This document shows positions 33,786 to 42,917 of a stretch of 64,000 nucleotides of DNA, piece by piece. The notes under the pieces are model-generated. The model was not told the DNA's origin, did not search any database, and saw only the letters and a list, made by a program, of their open reading frames with translations. Each line of letters starts with the position of its first letter. The first letter of the stretch is position 1. A program made the position numbers and the translations under genes. The DNA is from CBDEGK01 sp965237855 (GTDB lineage: Bacteria > Pseudomonadota > Gammaproteobacteria > Pseudomonadales > Halieaceae): NCBI GenBank assembly GCA_965237855.1, contig CBDEGK010000002.1, positions 372,001 to 436,000 on the forward strand, written 5' to 3'.

Positions 33786-36700
33786 GGAACCGCCGCGGGG
33801 GCGTCTTCCTCACCATCTTCTACCTGTTCAGCAACCACTTTCTGGTGGGATGCGGTATTGTCGAAAATGCGTTCTAATTTGACCTCGGGATCCTCCCAGG
33901 GCCCATTGATGCTGTATACCCCACTGGAGAAACGATCGACTTGTTTGGTAAATACCTTGCTGACAACAAACACACCAGCGGCGGCAGGCAGGCCACCTAT
34001 CAAAGCTGCTATCCAGGGTAGATTACTGGCAACCGGCAGGGTGGCGACCAATTCACCAGCAATGGTCGCATCATTTGCATCCACCAGGCCCACAAACTGA
34101 AAACGACTGGAGGCGCCGAGTACGTCCATCTGCGGCACCTCTACCTGCCCTTCGTGGAACAATAATTCACCGGTGATGGAGTCAAAGGGGATGCCGGATT
34201 TAAACAGGTAGTTCATATCGAAAGAGAGCCTGCGCACAAATTCCGCAAGATTGAGAATACCCATCACCCGTAGGGTTCCCTCCGCCGCGGCAGATGTTTT
34301 CAGGAAACTACCCTCATCCACGGCAACGCCCATTCGCCCCGAAGTATTAACCAACTCAAAATCTGTCGGCGAACCCGACCAGTGCATGTCCATGTCAAAG
34401 CGTCCACTATTGGTCTCGGTAAAACGCTCATAGCCGTAGCTGTGGAGCACGTCGCCAAAATTGACAAAGCGAACGGGTCCCAGTAAATGTGTACTGGTTC
34501 CCTCTGAGCTACGGACCCAGTCCAGGCTCAACTCCGTATCCCCGCCCAACAACAGCCCGCGCAAATCGCCAGTAATGTTAGCAAAGTGATAATCCGGTCC
34601 GTTCTGACTTACGGAGAAATTCAGAGAGCCCAGCTCCTGACCCCCACTGTGCAGGCCCTCAGCAGCCAGCTGCAGATCTGGCAATTCAAAAAATTGGAGG
34701 GCTTCGCCTGCCAGGGAATCGACCACAGATTCCGGCAGCTTATCCAGGTCCAGATAGTCCAGTTTCAATTCGATGTTTTCCAGGCTGCCAGGAAATGTGG
34801 TAGTACCGCGCGCCCAATCCGTAGAGAATTCCAATTGCCAGGCCTCCTCGGACTGACTGGCCGAGAGATCCACGTTGTGCAAGGTTTGGCCCAGGGCTCG
34901 CAGCTCGCCGATATGCAGATCTCGCGCCATCAGCAACATGGCAGGCCCAGAACTAGAATCAGAGCCAGAGCTAGAATCAGTGCCATGGCTGGATTTGCCG
35001 GTAATGATGTACTCATCAACGAAAGCCATCCACGGATCCCACTGCATGCTGTCGATAGCACCGCCAACAACCAGTCGCTGCTCTGCATCCGCAGGGACTT
35101 GCTGAGAAAACCCCAGCCCCGCAGCCTGCAGGCCCTGCTCACCCAACACCAGGTTCAGCCAGGCCCGCTCGTCCAATGATAGTGTGAGCCGACGCGGCAA
35201 GCTGGACAACGGCATCTGCAATTTCAACTCAGTTCGGCGGTCGGCTGCCTTGGCAAACTGTTGTGGCAGGTCCAGCGCCACCCCCACCAGCTCAGAACTG
35301 ATTTCGAGTCGAGGGCCACCCCCGGCGGGCACGATAATATGCATCTCTGCCTCAGTAGCGCCCGACGCCAAACGCAACATATCTAACTGCAACCAATTCT
35401 GTACGGCAGCAGCCTCGACACGGCCATTTACCTGAACATCCAGGTCATTCAAACCGGCGCTGCCGCGGCCCTGCCCAATGCCTGCCAACAGCGGCTGTCC
35501 CCACAGTTGCCCGGATATCTCCTGCGCGGCAAAGCCCGTTTCCGTGCGATAACTGAATGCGCCATTAATTGCCCCAACCTCGACGCCCAGCGGGCCGGTA
35601 TCCAGGCTCACCCCGGACAGCTTGGCGTCGAGGGCCACCTTCGGTGGCGTCTGCAAATTTGTAAGGTCCAGCTCCAAACGCAGGTCGGCAGTGAGCCCCC
35701 CATCTAATCGCCAGTCTATAAAGGCGTCTCCCACCAGTTTGCGCAGCGGTGACTGATTAACAACGTCCAGACCGTCCTGGGCTGAACCCTCCAGGGCGCC
35801 ATCAACTTTAAGCATCAATTCACCGCCGGGCAGCTTGCGCAGGGTTACCGCTACATCCTGCGCCTGGGAGTCATATATTCGGGCGCGTTCCGCAAAGGCG
35901 TCGACACTGGTGTTATCAATGTAGAGGGTGGCGTTGACTTCACTCAGGGCTGGCCAATCCGGATGATAATCCAGTTCCACTCCATCCACATTGGAAAACA
36001 ATTGTACGCTGCGATAGGCCGCGAGAGCGCGCTTCAGGCTGCCACGGAAGATGAAACCGGCTTCGCGAATATGGCCATCACCGATGCTGCCGTCCAGCCA
36101 CCGCAGCAAACCAGGCGCCAGTGTGTAGGGCAAATACTTGGCTCGGTAACGGGGATGGGCGTCCTCGATACCCACCAGCAGATCCATTTCCAGTCCGGCC
36201 AGGGATTCGCCAAATGGCACGGCCAACGCAAACAGGCCGTGCGCCTGCCCCTCTTCACCATGGCCGCTAAAACGACCACTCCACAGTTCGAAGCGGTCCT
36301 TTTCAACCTTAAAAGCCAGCTCAGTGGAAAACGACTCGTAGTTCAGCGTGTGCCGATAGACCGGGGGAAATCCCATGGAAAAATCGCGGGTATCAATTTG
36401 TAGCAGGCCTTCGGTGCGCGACAACGCCAGGTAGCCACGAGCATTTGCTATGGAGGGTGCACCTTTCCAGGAATTAACCGCCAGATCCTCAAAATTAGCC
36501 TGTAGCCGCCAACTGGTTGCAACTGCCTCCAGGTCATGGACAGTTGCCTGCAGACTGGTGAAGTGTCCTGAAGGCGCCAATGTAGCAAACAAGCCCTTGC
36601 TCGCCGCCGGTAGCAACTGTTGCTCGAGGGCATAGTCCACCAGGCTGGCAACGTCTATGTCAGCAAATTGAAACTGCAGTACCCCCTCGCGTAGATTGCC

Positions 36701-37684
36701 GCTGATGCCCTCCAGGTAAAATTCCTGTTCTGTGCCAGCAGCACGAATATCCGTGGCGCCGAAGGACCAGCCACTGTCGACGCGATCAGCACGGAAGGTG
36801 GCGGAAATACTGTCGAAGACCATCTCTGGGGAGTCTTCCGCGAGTTGGGTAATGGCAACATCCGCAGCCGAAAAATCCACCGCGGTTCGCAACTCACCAC
36901 GGCGCACACTCAGCCAAACCTCACTTTTCAAGTGACCACGGCCAATACTGAATCCCGCCAGCGCTGCTAGGTCCTCATAGCTCTCTGCATCAGATACCTG
37001 GAAGCGCATGTGCAGGTCGGCGTTGAGCTTGTCCAGGTTAAGTGGATCGCCCGTGGCCTCCCCCACGATGCGAAACCAGGACTTTTCACCGGGGTTAAAT
37101 AGCGACCAATTGAGACGTCGGAAGCTCCCGTCGCGCAACAGGCGCACCGTGCTATGCAGTGTGCGCAGGTGCTCTTGTTGGTGCAGCACGAGCTCAAAAT
37201 CGTCTACTTGCAAGCGCTCAGTGTTGAGCACAAATCTAAGAACCTGCTCCGCCAGAACCTCATCCCCCGGCGGAATGCCCGGGATCTCCAATTCTCCCGC
37301 GTCATTGATATCTGCATGCAGGCGCAATGTATCCACGTGCAGGACATAGAGCTGAAGACTGCCCGTGCGTACGGAATTGAGTAAATCAAATCCCAGGCTA
37401 AGCCGCGCCACTTCCATCGCAGATTCGGCATGAGCGTCTCCCAACACTCTGCCGCCTTCCAACTCCAGGTAGGGTGTAAGCGATTCCCAACGGCCGCGCA
37501 GGGTGTCGGCCTCTATGACAAAATTCAGGCGCGCATTTAGCTCACGCAAAATATCATCCTGAAACTGAGCCACATTGCCCATCAGGAAACGACCCATGCT
37601 GACATAGAGCGCCAGGCTGACGATGAACAGCACAATTGCTGTCCAGAGCCCATTGATCAGCCTGTAGAGGATCTGTTCTTTCAA
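33782..37684 (-). CDS. yhdP: YhdP-family AsmA-like envelope protein
   Basis: A 1300-residue protein with one N-terminal membrane helix (about 12-33) and a very long periplasmic beta-rich domain, ending in the conserved AsmA_2/DUF3971 region (FDMDMHWSGSPTDFELVNTSG, VLGILNLAEF-like MGILNLAEFVRRLSFD). YhdP and its relatives TamB and YdbH are thought to form channels moving phospholipids to the outer membrane. An unusual Ser/Gly/Asp-rich stretch with a repeated SSSGSD unit is encoded at about 34937-34985. It starts 22 bases after the rng remnant, in the normal mreBCD-maf-rng-yhdP order. Confidence 0.92.
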   Translation of the reverse strand: MKEQILYRLINGLWTAIVLFIVSLALYVSMGRFLMGNVAQFQDDILRELNARLNFVIEADTLRGRWESLTPYLELEGGRVLGDAHAESAMEVARLSLGFDLLNSVRTGSLQLYVLHVDTLRLHADINDAGELEIPGIPPGDEVLAEQVLRFVLNTERLQVDDFELVLHQQEHLRTLHSTVRLLRDGSFRRLNWSLFNPGEKSWFRIVGEATGDPLNLDKLNADLHMRFQVSDAESYEDLAALAGFSIGRGHLKSEVWLSVRRGELRTAVDFSAADVAITQLAEDSPEMVFDSISATFRADRVDSGWSFGATDIRAAGTEQEFYLEGISGNLREGVLQFQFADIDVASLVDYALEQQLLPAASKGLFATLAPSGHFTSLQATVHDLEAVATSWRLQANFEDLAVNSWKGAPSIANARGYLALSRTEGLLQIDTRDFSMGFPPVYRHTLNYESFSTELAFKVEKDRFELWSGRFSGHGEEGQAHGLFALAVPFGESLAGLEMDLLVGIEDAHPRYRAKYLPYTLAPGLLRWLDGSIGDGHIREAGFIFRGSLKRALAAYRSVQLFSNVDGVELDYHPDWPALSEVNATLYIDNTSVDAFAERARIYDSQAQDVAVTLRKLPGGELMLKVDGALEGSAQDGLDVVNQSPLRKLVGDAFIDWRLDGGLTADLRLELDLTNLQTPPKVALDAKLSGVSLDTGPLGVEVGAINGAFSYRTETGFAAQEISGQLWGQPLLAGIGQGRGSAGLNDLDVQVNGRVEAAAVQNWLQLDMLRLASGATEAEMHIIVPAGGGPRLEISSELVGVALDLPQQFAKAADRRTELKLQMPLSSLPRRLTLSLDERAWLNLVLGEQGLQAAGLGFSQQVPADAEQRLVVGGAIDSMQWDPWMAFVDEYIITGKSSHGTDSSSGSDSSSGPAMLLMARDLHIGELRALGQTLHNVDLSASQSEEAWQLEFSTDWARGTTTFPGSLENIELKLDYLDLDKLPESVVDSLAGEALQFFELPDLQLAAEGLHSGGQELGSLNFSVSQNGPDYHFANITGDLRGLLLGGDTELSLDWVRSSEGTSTHLLGPVRFVNFGDVLHSYGYERFTETNSGRFDMDMHWSGSPTDFELVNTSGRMGVAVDEGSFLKTSAAAEGTLRVMGILNLAEFVRRLSFDMNYLFKSGIPFDSITGELLFHEGQVEVPQMDVLGASSRFQFVGLVDANDATIAGELVATLPVASNLPWIAALIGGLPAAAGVFVVSKVFTKQVDRFSSGVYSINGPWEDPEVKLERIFDNTASHQKVVAEQVEDGEEDAPAAVP

Positions 37685-37706
37685 GGTAGTCCCGCGGTTT
37701 AACCTG

Positions 37707-37952
37707 TTAGAGCCGTATTATGTCGAACTGTTCCCGGCTGTACACAGGCTCCACCCGAAACTGTACAGTTTTGCCTATAAATTCGCCCAAATCGGCCACT
37801 GCGACCGCTTCTTCATCGAGCAATCGGTCCACAACCTCCTGGGTAGCCTGCACCAGACCCAGCTCCGTCACCCCCGTGACCACCGTCCGCGCCGGATCCC
37901 GGGTCTCAACAGCACTGACATTGACCAGAATTTCCTCAGTCAATTTTGTCAC
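37707..37952 (-). pseudogene. rng: Internally deleted ribonuclease G gene (mini-rng), reading frame intact
   Basis: An 81-residue frame from GTG 37952, overlapping the maf stop by 17 bases. It joins three pieces of RNase G: the N-terminus (TEEILVNVSAVETR, residues 5-18), a short internal piece (TVVTGVTELGLVQ, about 22-34, matching the end of the catalytic DNase I-like region) and the true C-terminus (EVVDRLLDEEAVAVADLGEF through YSREQFDIIRL). The S1 RNA-binding domain, catalytic aspartates and zinc-link cysteines are all gone. RNase G is about 490 residues, so roughly 400 are missing in two in-frame deletions. It cannot cleave RNA; it is either a decayed gene or a retained small protein. Position between maf and yhdP is the normal rng slot. 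Confidence 0.82.
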
Positions 37953-38535
37953 CCGCCCCCAATGCCGTAGGGACTGAAAAGGATCGCAACAATTGCCATG
38001 TCTCAGCCAATGGTAAGCCAACCACCCCGCTGTAGCTGCCTTCAATGCGTTCGATGAATGCCCCTGCAACACCCTGGATGCCATAGGCTCCAGCTTTATC
38101 AAAGGGGTCTCCGGTGTCGATGTAGGCCTCCACCTGCTCTCGCTGCAAGCTCACGAACTGCACGCAGGTTTCACTGAGGAAAAACTCCTGACGCGTTTCA
38201 CTGCAAATGCTGACCCCTGTCAATACCCGGTGCTGACGTCCAGCCAATCGCGCCAGCATGGCCATTGCATCGAGTCGATCCTCCGGCTTTCCCAGTATCT
38301 GGTCGTCCAGTACCACACAGGTATCTGCACCAAGAACCGGGCAGCTGTGCGGGTCGCTAACGAGGCTGCGCAAGGCTTTTTCACGCGCCATTCGCTCCAC
38401 ATATTCTGCCGCTGATTCACCAGGCAGTAACACTTCATCGATGTCTGCCGCCAACTGAACAAAGCTCACACCCAGCTGCGCCAATAAATCTGCACGCCGA
38501 CTGGACTGCGAAGCAAGTACCAGGTCAATAGACAT
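37936..38535 (-). CDS. maf: Maf-family nucleotide pyrophosphatase (YhdE type)
   Basis: A 199-residue house-cleaning pyrophosphatase that hydrolyses dTTP, UTP and modified nucleotides. The LVLASQSSRRADLL N-terminus, the catalytic VLGADTCVVLDDQILGKP and DKAGAYGIQGVAGAFIERIEGSYSGVVGLP (shown here in part) are typical of YhdE. The ATG at 38535 overlaps the mreD end by 11 bases and its stop overlaps the rng remnant by 17 bases. Confidence 0.93.
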   Translation of the reverse strand: MSIDLVLASQSSRRADLLAQLGVSFVQLAADIDEVLLPGESAAEYVERMAREKALRSLVSDPHSCPVLGADTCVVLDDQILGKPEDRLDAMAMLARLAGRQHRVLTGVSICSETRQEFFLSETCVQFVSLQREQVEAYIDTGDPFDKAGAYGIQGVAGAFIERIEGSYSGVVGLPLAETWQLLRSFSVPTALGAGDKID

Positions 38536-39022
38536 GATAGGTCCGCCGAAAATGTCGGAGCAAGCTGAGCACTCCCGGCCACAGCGCAGCGCCCGCCAGG
38601 GCCGGCAACAGGAACAAGAGGTTCAACGCGCCGGCGCTGGTGATATTTTGTATCCATTGGCATATCAACTGGTTCAAACCCAGCAACACGAACACGACAG
38701 CGGCCTGCTGCCACAAGTTAAACACTCGCAGTCGCTGGTACATAACCAGGGCGAGAAACGCCACAACTGACAGGGACAGGGCATTCTGCCCCAGCAGCGC
38801 ACCCTCGAGAATGTCCAGCAGCAGGCCCACGCTAAACGCCACCGCAACTCCCACTCGTTGCGGTAGAGCTACAACCCAATAAATCAAAACCAGCGCTACC
38901 CATTCCGGGCGCGCCCATACCGCCCAACCTGGCAGTGGGTATATCGCAAGCACATAGGCGCAAGCAAAGCTAACCAAAATGACCCAGGTCCCCCCTGTAC
39001 GCCCCACACGACCGTCATTCAC
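38525..39022 (-). CDS. mreD: Rod shape-determining protein MreD
   Basis: A 165-residue membrane protein with about five hydrophobic helices, part of the elongasome with MreB, MreC, RodA and PBP2. The LPxxxxxxRPxWVxLVLIYW-like block (LPGWAVWARPEWVALVLIYW) and the GLLLDILEGALLGQNAL segment are family features. It overlaps mreC by 8 bases. Confidence 0.92.
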   Translation of the reverse strand: MNDGRVGRTGGTWVILVSFACAYVLAIYPLPGWAVWARPEWVALVLIYWVVALPQRVGVAVAFSVGLLLDILEGALLGQNALSLSVVAFLALVMYQRLRVFNLWQQAAVVFVLLGLNQLICQWIQNITSAGALNLLFLLPALAGAALWPGVLSLLRHFRRTYHVY

Positions 39023-39836
39023 CGTGATAAACCAACAGCACGTGACGGCTGCGATTCAGTGCCGCCTGGGGCTTCGCATATACCCTGGTAAAAGTCTGAC
39101 CGGGATCACGCTCGACGGAGACCACGGTTGCCACCGGGTAACCCTGGGGAAACCTCTGCCCCAATCCAGAAGTGATCAGCAAATCTCCCACCTCTATGTC
39201 GGTGGTAGCAGACACATGCCGCAACTCCAGCTGATCGAGGCGCCCAATCCCCTCAGCAATCGCCCGTATACCATTGCGATTAACCTGTACGGGAACTGCG
39301 TGTGTTGCGTCCGTGATCAGCAGCGCTCTGGAAATGACATCGCCGACTTCGATCACCTGCCCCATCAAACCGGACGCGTCCAGTAAGGGCTGCCCCATGT
39401 AGACACCGTCGTCTTCTCCTTTATTGAGAATAACCTGGTGACGCACAGGATCTGGAACAATGCCGATCAGTTCGGCAATTAACACATCACCCTGAACCCG
39501 CGCGGAGGAATTGAGAAGTTCGCGCAGGCGACCATTCTCTGCTCGCAGGGCCGCCAGTTGCTGAATTTGGCCATTTAACAGCAGGCTTTCGGTTCGCAGC
39601 TGTTCATTCTGATCCAGCAGCGTCGCCCGGCTCACAATATTTTCCCTGCCCCAGACAGCAATCCGGGCGGGGGTATCGGCCAACCAGTAAAAAGGCAAGG
39701 CAATATTGGACAGAGCGGCCCGCGTCTTGCCCAACTCGTTGAACTTCAAATCCGCCAGCAGAAGTAACAGGACGATGAAAGCCACCGTCAACACACGCGC
39801 GACAGCGGAAGGTTCTTTAATGAATAGTGGCTTAAT
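39015..39836 (-). CDS. mreC: Rod shape-determining protein MreC with likely ATT start
   Basis: The elongasome scaffold: a short cytoplasmic tail, one membrane helix, a coiled coil (about 75-115) and two beta-barrel domains, with IGIVPDPVRHQVILNKGEDDGV and GVYMGQPLLDASGLMGQV visible. The normal MreC N-terminus KPLFIKEPSAVARVL is encoded upstream of the first GTG (39794), and the frame before it has no ATG, GTG or TTG. ATT at 39836-39834 falls 5 bases after a strong GAGGAG (39847-39842), so ATT is the probable start, giving 273 residues. If GTG 39794 were used the N-terminal tail would be lost. Confidence 0.85.
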   Translation of the reverse strand: MKPLFIKEPSAVARVLTVAFIVLLLLLADLKFNELGKTRAALSNIALPFYWLADTPARIAVWGRENIVSRATLLDQNEQLRTESLLLNGQIQQLAALRAENGRLRELLNSSARVQGDVLIAELIGIVPDPVRHQVILNKGEDDGVYMGQPLLDASGLMGQVIEVGDVISRALLITDATHAVPVQVNRNGIRAIAEGIGRLDQLELRHVSATTDIEVGDLLITSGLGQRFPQGYPVATVVSVERDPGQTFTRVYAKPQAALNRSRHVLLVYHGE

Positions 39837-39841
39837 GTGAG

Positions 39842-39847
39842 CTCCTC
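39842..39847 (-). promoter_or_regulatory. Strong ribosome-binding site fixing the mreC start
   Basis: GAGGAG on the minus strand, 5 bases ahead of an ATT codon that begins the conserved MreC N-terminus. It is the main reason for preferring the rare start over GTG 39794, which has no such site. Confidence 0.65.
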
Positions 39848-39880
39848 GTGTTTAACCCCGCGGGCAGTGGGAGCTGCGAC

Positions 39881-40918
39881 CTAGTCGGTAGACAGCAGAT
39901 CGATGGTATGGCGGTCCATCAGCTCCATGGCCCGACCGCCACCCCTGGCGACACAGGTCAAGGGATCGTCAGCAACAATAACCGGCAGGCCGGTCTCATC
40001 GGCAATCAGCCTGTCGAGATCACGTAAAAGTGCGCCACCCCCGGTGAGGACAATACCACTCTCAGCAATATCGGCAGCCAATTCGGGTGGCGCTTGTTCG
40101 AGAGTTGACTTAACCGACTGCACTATCTGCGCCAGTGGCTCCTGCAACGCCTCGAGTATTTCATCAGAGTTGAGAGCAAAGGATCTCGGTATCCCCTCGG
40201 CCAGGTTGCGGCCCCGGACATCAATTTCTCTAAGCTCGCTGCCGGCGAACGCGCAGCCTATTTCCTGCTTGATACGCTCGGCAGTGGCATCGCCAATGAG
40301 ACTGCCATAGCGACGGCGCACATGGGAGACGATCGCCTCGTCAAAGCGGTCCCCTCCAACCCTGGCGGAATCACTGTAAACCACCCCATTGAGAGAGATG
40401 ATGGCAATTTCGGTAGTGCCGCCACCAACATCGACCACCATGGAACCTTTGGCTTCATCCACCGCCAGACCGGCGCCGATGGCGGCGGCCATGGGTTCTT
40501 CGATTAAACGAACCTCACGCGCCCCCGCACTGAGGCAAGATTCGCGGATCGCGCGCCGTTCTACCTGGGTTGACGTACAGGGCACACAAATCAGCACTCG
40601 CGGGCTGGGCCGGATGAAGCTGTTCTCGTGCACTTTGGCTATAAAGTGCTGCAACATTTTCTCAGTGACCTGAAAATCTGCAATAACCCCGTCTTTGAGA
40701 GGTCTAATGGCCGTAATATTACCCGGTGTGCGGCCCAACATACGTTTGGCGTCCCTCCCCACCGCCTCGATGGTTTTTTGCCCGTTGTGGACCCGGATCG
40801 CCACCACTGAAGGCTCGTCCAGTACAATGCCCTGGTCGCGGACGTATATCAGGGTATTTGCCGTCCCCAGGTCAATCGACAAGTCGTTGGAAAACATTCC
40901 GCGTAGCGCTTTTAACAT
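39881..40918 (-). CDS. mreB: Rod shape-determining protein MreB
   Basis: An actin-like filament protein of 345 residues from ATG 40918 (MLKALRGMFSNDLSIDLGTANTLIY). Phosphate-1 loop DLGTANTLIYV, phosphate-2 MVVDVGGGTTEIAIISL and the adenosine motif GIVLTGGGALLRDLD are intact. It organises lateral wall growth. Upstream in-frame starts would add 51 residues of non-homologous sequence. Head of the mreB-mreC-mreD-maf-rng-yhdP series; divergent from gatC with 246 bases between. Confidence 0.96.
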   Translation of the reverse strand: MLKALRGMFSNDLSIDLGTANTLIYVRDQGIVLDEPSVVAIRVHNGQKTIEAVGRDAKRMLGRTPGNITAIRPLKDGVIADFQVTEKMLQHFIAKVHENSFIRPSPRVLICVPCTSTQVERRAIRESCLSAGAREVRLIEEPMAAAIGAGLAVDEAKGSMVVDVGGGTTEIAIISLNGVVYSDSARVGGDRFDEAIVSHVRRRYGSLIGDATAERIKQEIGCAFAGSELREIDVRGRNLAEGIPRSFALNSDEILEALQEPLAQIVQSVKSTLEQAPPELAADIAESGIVLTGGGALLRDLDRLIADETGLPVIVADDPLTCVARGGGRAMELMDRHTIDLLSTD

Positions 40919-41164
40919 GTACTTATTCTTGGGCCTTGTGCATCGGGATGCCAGCTGCGAGCTGCACTCCGCTGGTTTTATTGGGTGGCAAAAAACGCGC
41001 TTCGTTAATATGTTATATGCGCGCCTCTGCCTGTGTGCGGAAACTCTACCAATCACGGGGATTTTGGGCAAGGCGCAAATGTGTTAAGTTTGCGTCCCCG
41101 CTCCGGGAGGACCCCGGATAGTAGAGCCATACTGAAACCAGAGCACAGCTAAACCGGATCCAAT

Positions 41165-41452
41165 ATGTCTGTAGAACAAGCTGAAATAGAGAAGATTGCC
41201 GAACTAGCCAGAATTCGAATTGCCGACGCTGAAATCGCCGAGGTCACTGATAGAATTTCCGGCATCCTCGGTCTGGTCGACCAGATGCAGGCGGTGGATA
41301 CCAGCGCACTTGAACCCATGGCCAACCCCCTGGATGCCAACCAAAGGCTGCGAGCGGACGTGGTGACCGAGGGCGATCAACGCGAAGAATTCCAGAAAAT
41401 CGCTCCCCTGGTAGAGGATGGACTGTACCTGGTTCCCAAGGTGATTGACTGA
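41165..41452 (+). CDS. gatC: Glu-tRNA(Gln)/Asp-tRNA(Asn) amidotransferase subunit C
   Basis: A 95-residue subunit that wraps GatA and GatB. The conserved IEKIAELARIRIADAEI N-terminus and the MANPLDANQRLRADVVTEGD and APLVEDGLYLVPKVI blocks are present. Its end overlaps or abuts the gatA start. The GatCAB route makes Gln-tRNA and/or Asn-tRNA by transamidation. Confidence 0.94.
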   Translation: MSVEQAEIEKIAELARIRIADAEIAEVTDRISGILGLVDQMQAVDTSALEPMANPLDANQRLRADVVTEGDQREEFQKIAPLVEDGLYLVPKVID

Positions 41453-41453
41453 C

Positions 41454-42917
41454 ATGTCCAGACCAACAATTGCAACACTGCTGGCAGGTATGCGCGAGGG
41501 CGAGTTTTCAAGCGTGGAGGTCACGCGCGATTACCTGGACAGAATTGCCCGTCTCAACCCCCAGCTCAACGCCTTTATTACGGTTTGTGAGGAATCCGCC
41601 CTGGCCGAGGCTGAAGCTGCCGACCAGCGCCGTGCCGCTGGCGAGGAAGCCCCTCTACTCGGTGTGCCACTAGCGCACAAGGACATCTTCTGCACCAGCG
41701 GTGTCCGCACCAGTTGTGGCTCGCGCATGCTGGATAATTTTGTACCGCCCTACGACGCCACGGCCATACAAAAACTGAGCATTGCCGGCAGTATCAGCTT
41801 GGGTAAAACCAATATGGATGAATTCGCTATGGGCTCCTCCAATGAAACCAGCTATTACGGGCCAGCGCTGAACCCCTGGGATACCAGCCGGGTTCCAGGC
41901 GGCTCCTCCGGCGGCTCTGCCATCGCGGTAGCAGCGGGGCTGAGCCCGGGGGCAACCGGCACCGACACCGGCGGTTCTATCCGACAACCTGCGGCCCTGT
42001 GTGGTATTACCGGCATCAAACCAACTTACGGGCGGGTCTCTCGCCTGGGCATGGTGGCCTTTGCCTCAAGCCTCGACCAGGGTGGACCGATGGCGCAGAC
42101 GGCTGAGGATTGTGCCGTTCTTCTGTCGGCCATGACGGGATTTGATCCGGCCGATTCAACATCCATTGATCGTCCCGTTGAAGATTACAGCGGGCAATTA
42201 GCTGAGAATCTTGAAGGCCTGAAAATCGGGGTTCCCGAGCAGTATTTCAGTAGCGAGTTGGATACCGGTATCGGCCACACCGTGCAGGCTGCCCTGGCGC
42301 AACTCGAGAGCATGGGTGCCACCCTGGTGGACATATCCCTGCCGCATACCGAGCTCAGTGTTCCCGCCTACTATGTCATCGCGCCGGCGGAGGCATCGAC
42401 CAACCTGTCCCGCTTTGATGGTGTGCGCTACGGCCACCGCTGCGAAGATCCCCAGGACCTGCACGATCTCTATACCCGGACCCGGGAGGAAGGCTTCGGC
42501 GCGGAAGTGAAACGCCGTATCCTGGTGGGCACTTATGCCCTCTCTGCAGGCTACTACGACGCCTATTATCGCAAGGCCCAACAAATCAGGCGCCTGATTC
42601 AGCAGGATTTTGTCAAAGCCTTCGAGACAGTCGATATTATCGCCGGGCCAACAACGCCTCACCCCGCCTGGCAGCTGGGTGCAAAATCCAGCGACCCGGT
42701 ATCCATGTACCTGGAAGACATCTACACCCTGGGAGTCAATCTCGCCGGTCTGCCGGCCATGTCTCTGCCGGCGGGATTTAGCCAGGACCTACCGGTGGGG
42801 CTGCAACTGATTGGCAACTACTTCGGCGAAGGCCAATTGCTGAACACGGCACACCAGTTCCAGCAGTTAACTGACTGGCATCTGCGCGCCCCAACCATGA
42901 GCGGAGGTACACGCTGA
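41454..42917 (+). CDS. gatA: Glu-tRNA(Gln) amidotransferase subunit A
   Basis: A 487-residue amidase that frees ammonia from glutamine. The Ser-cisSer-Lys triad is visible: Lys in GVPLAHKDIFCT, and the serines in PGGSSGGSA and TDTGGSIRQPA. ATG 41454 lies just after the gatC stop; TTG 41445 is also in frame. The stop overlaps the gatB start (TGATG), so the three subunits are coupled. Confidence 0.95.
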   Translation: MSRPTIATLLAGMREGEFSSVEVTRDYLDRIARLNPQLNAFITVCEESALAEAEAADQRRAAGEEAPLLGVPLAHKDIFCTSGVRTSCGSRMLDNFVPPYDATAIQKLSIAGSISLGKTNMDEFAMGSSNETSYYGPALNPWDTSRVPGGSSGGSAIAVAAGLSPGATGTDTGGSIRQPAALCGITGIKPTYGRVSRLGMVAFASSLDQGGPMAQTAEDCAVLLSAMTGFDPADSTSIDRPVEDYSGQLAENLEGLKIGVPEQYFSSELDTGIGHTVQAALAQLESMGATLVDISLPHTELSVPAYYVIAPAEASTNLSRFDGVRYGHRCEDPQDLHDLYTRTREEGFGAEVKRRILVGTYALSAGYYDAYYRKAQQIRRLIQQDFVKAFETVDIIAGPTTPHPAWQLGAKSSDPVSMYLEDIYTLGVNLAGLPAMSLPAGFSQDLPVGLQLIGNYFGEGQLLNTAHQFQQLTDWHLRAPTMSGGTR

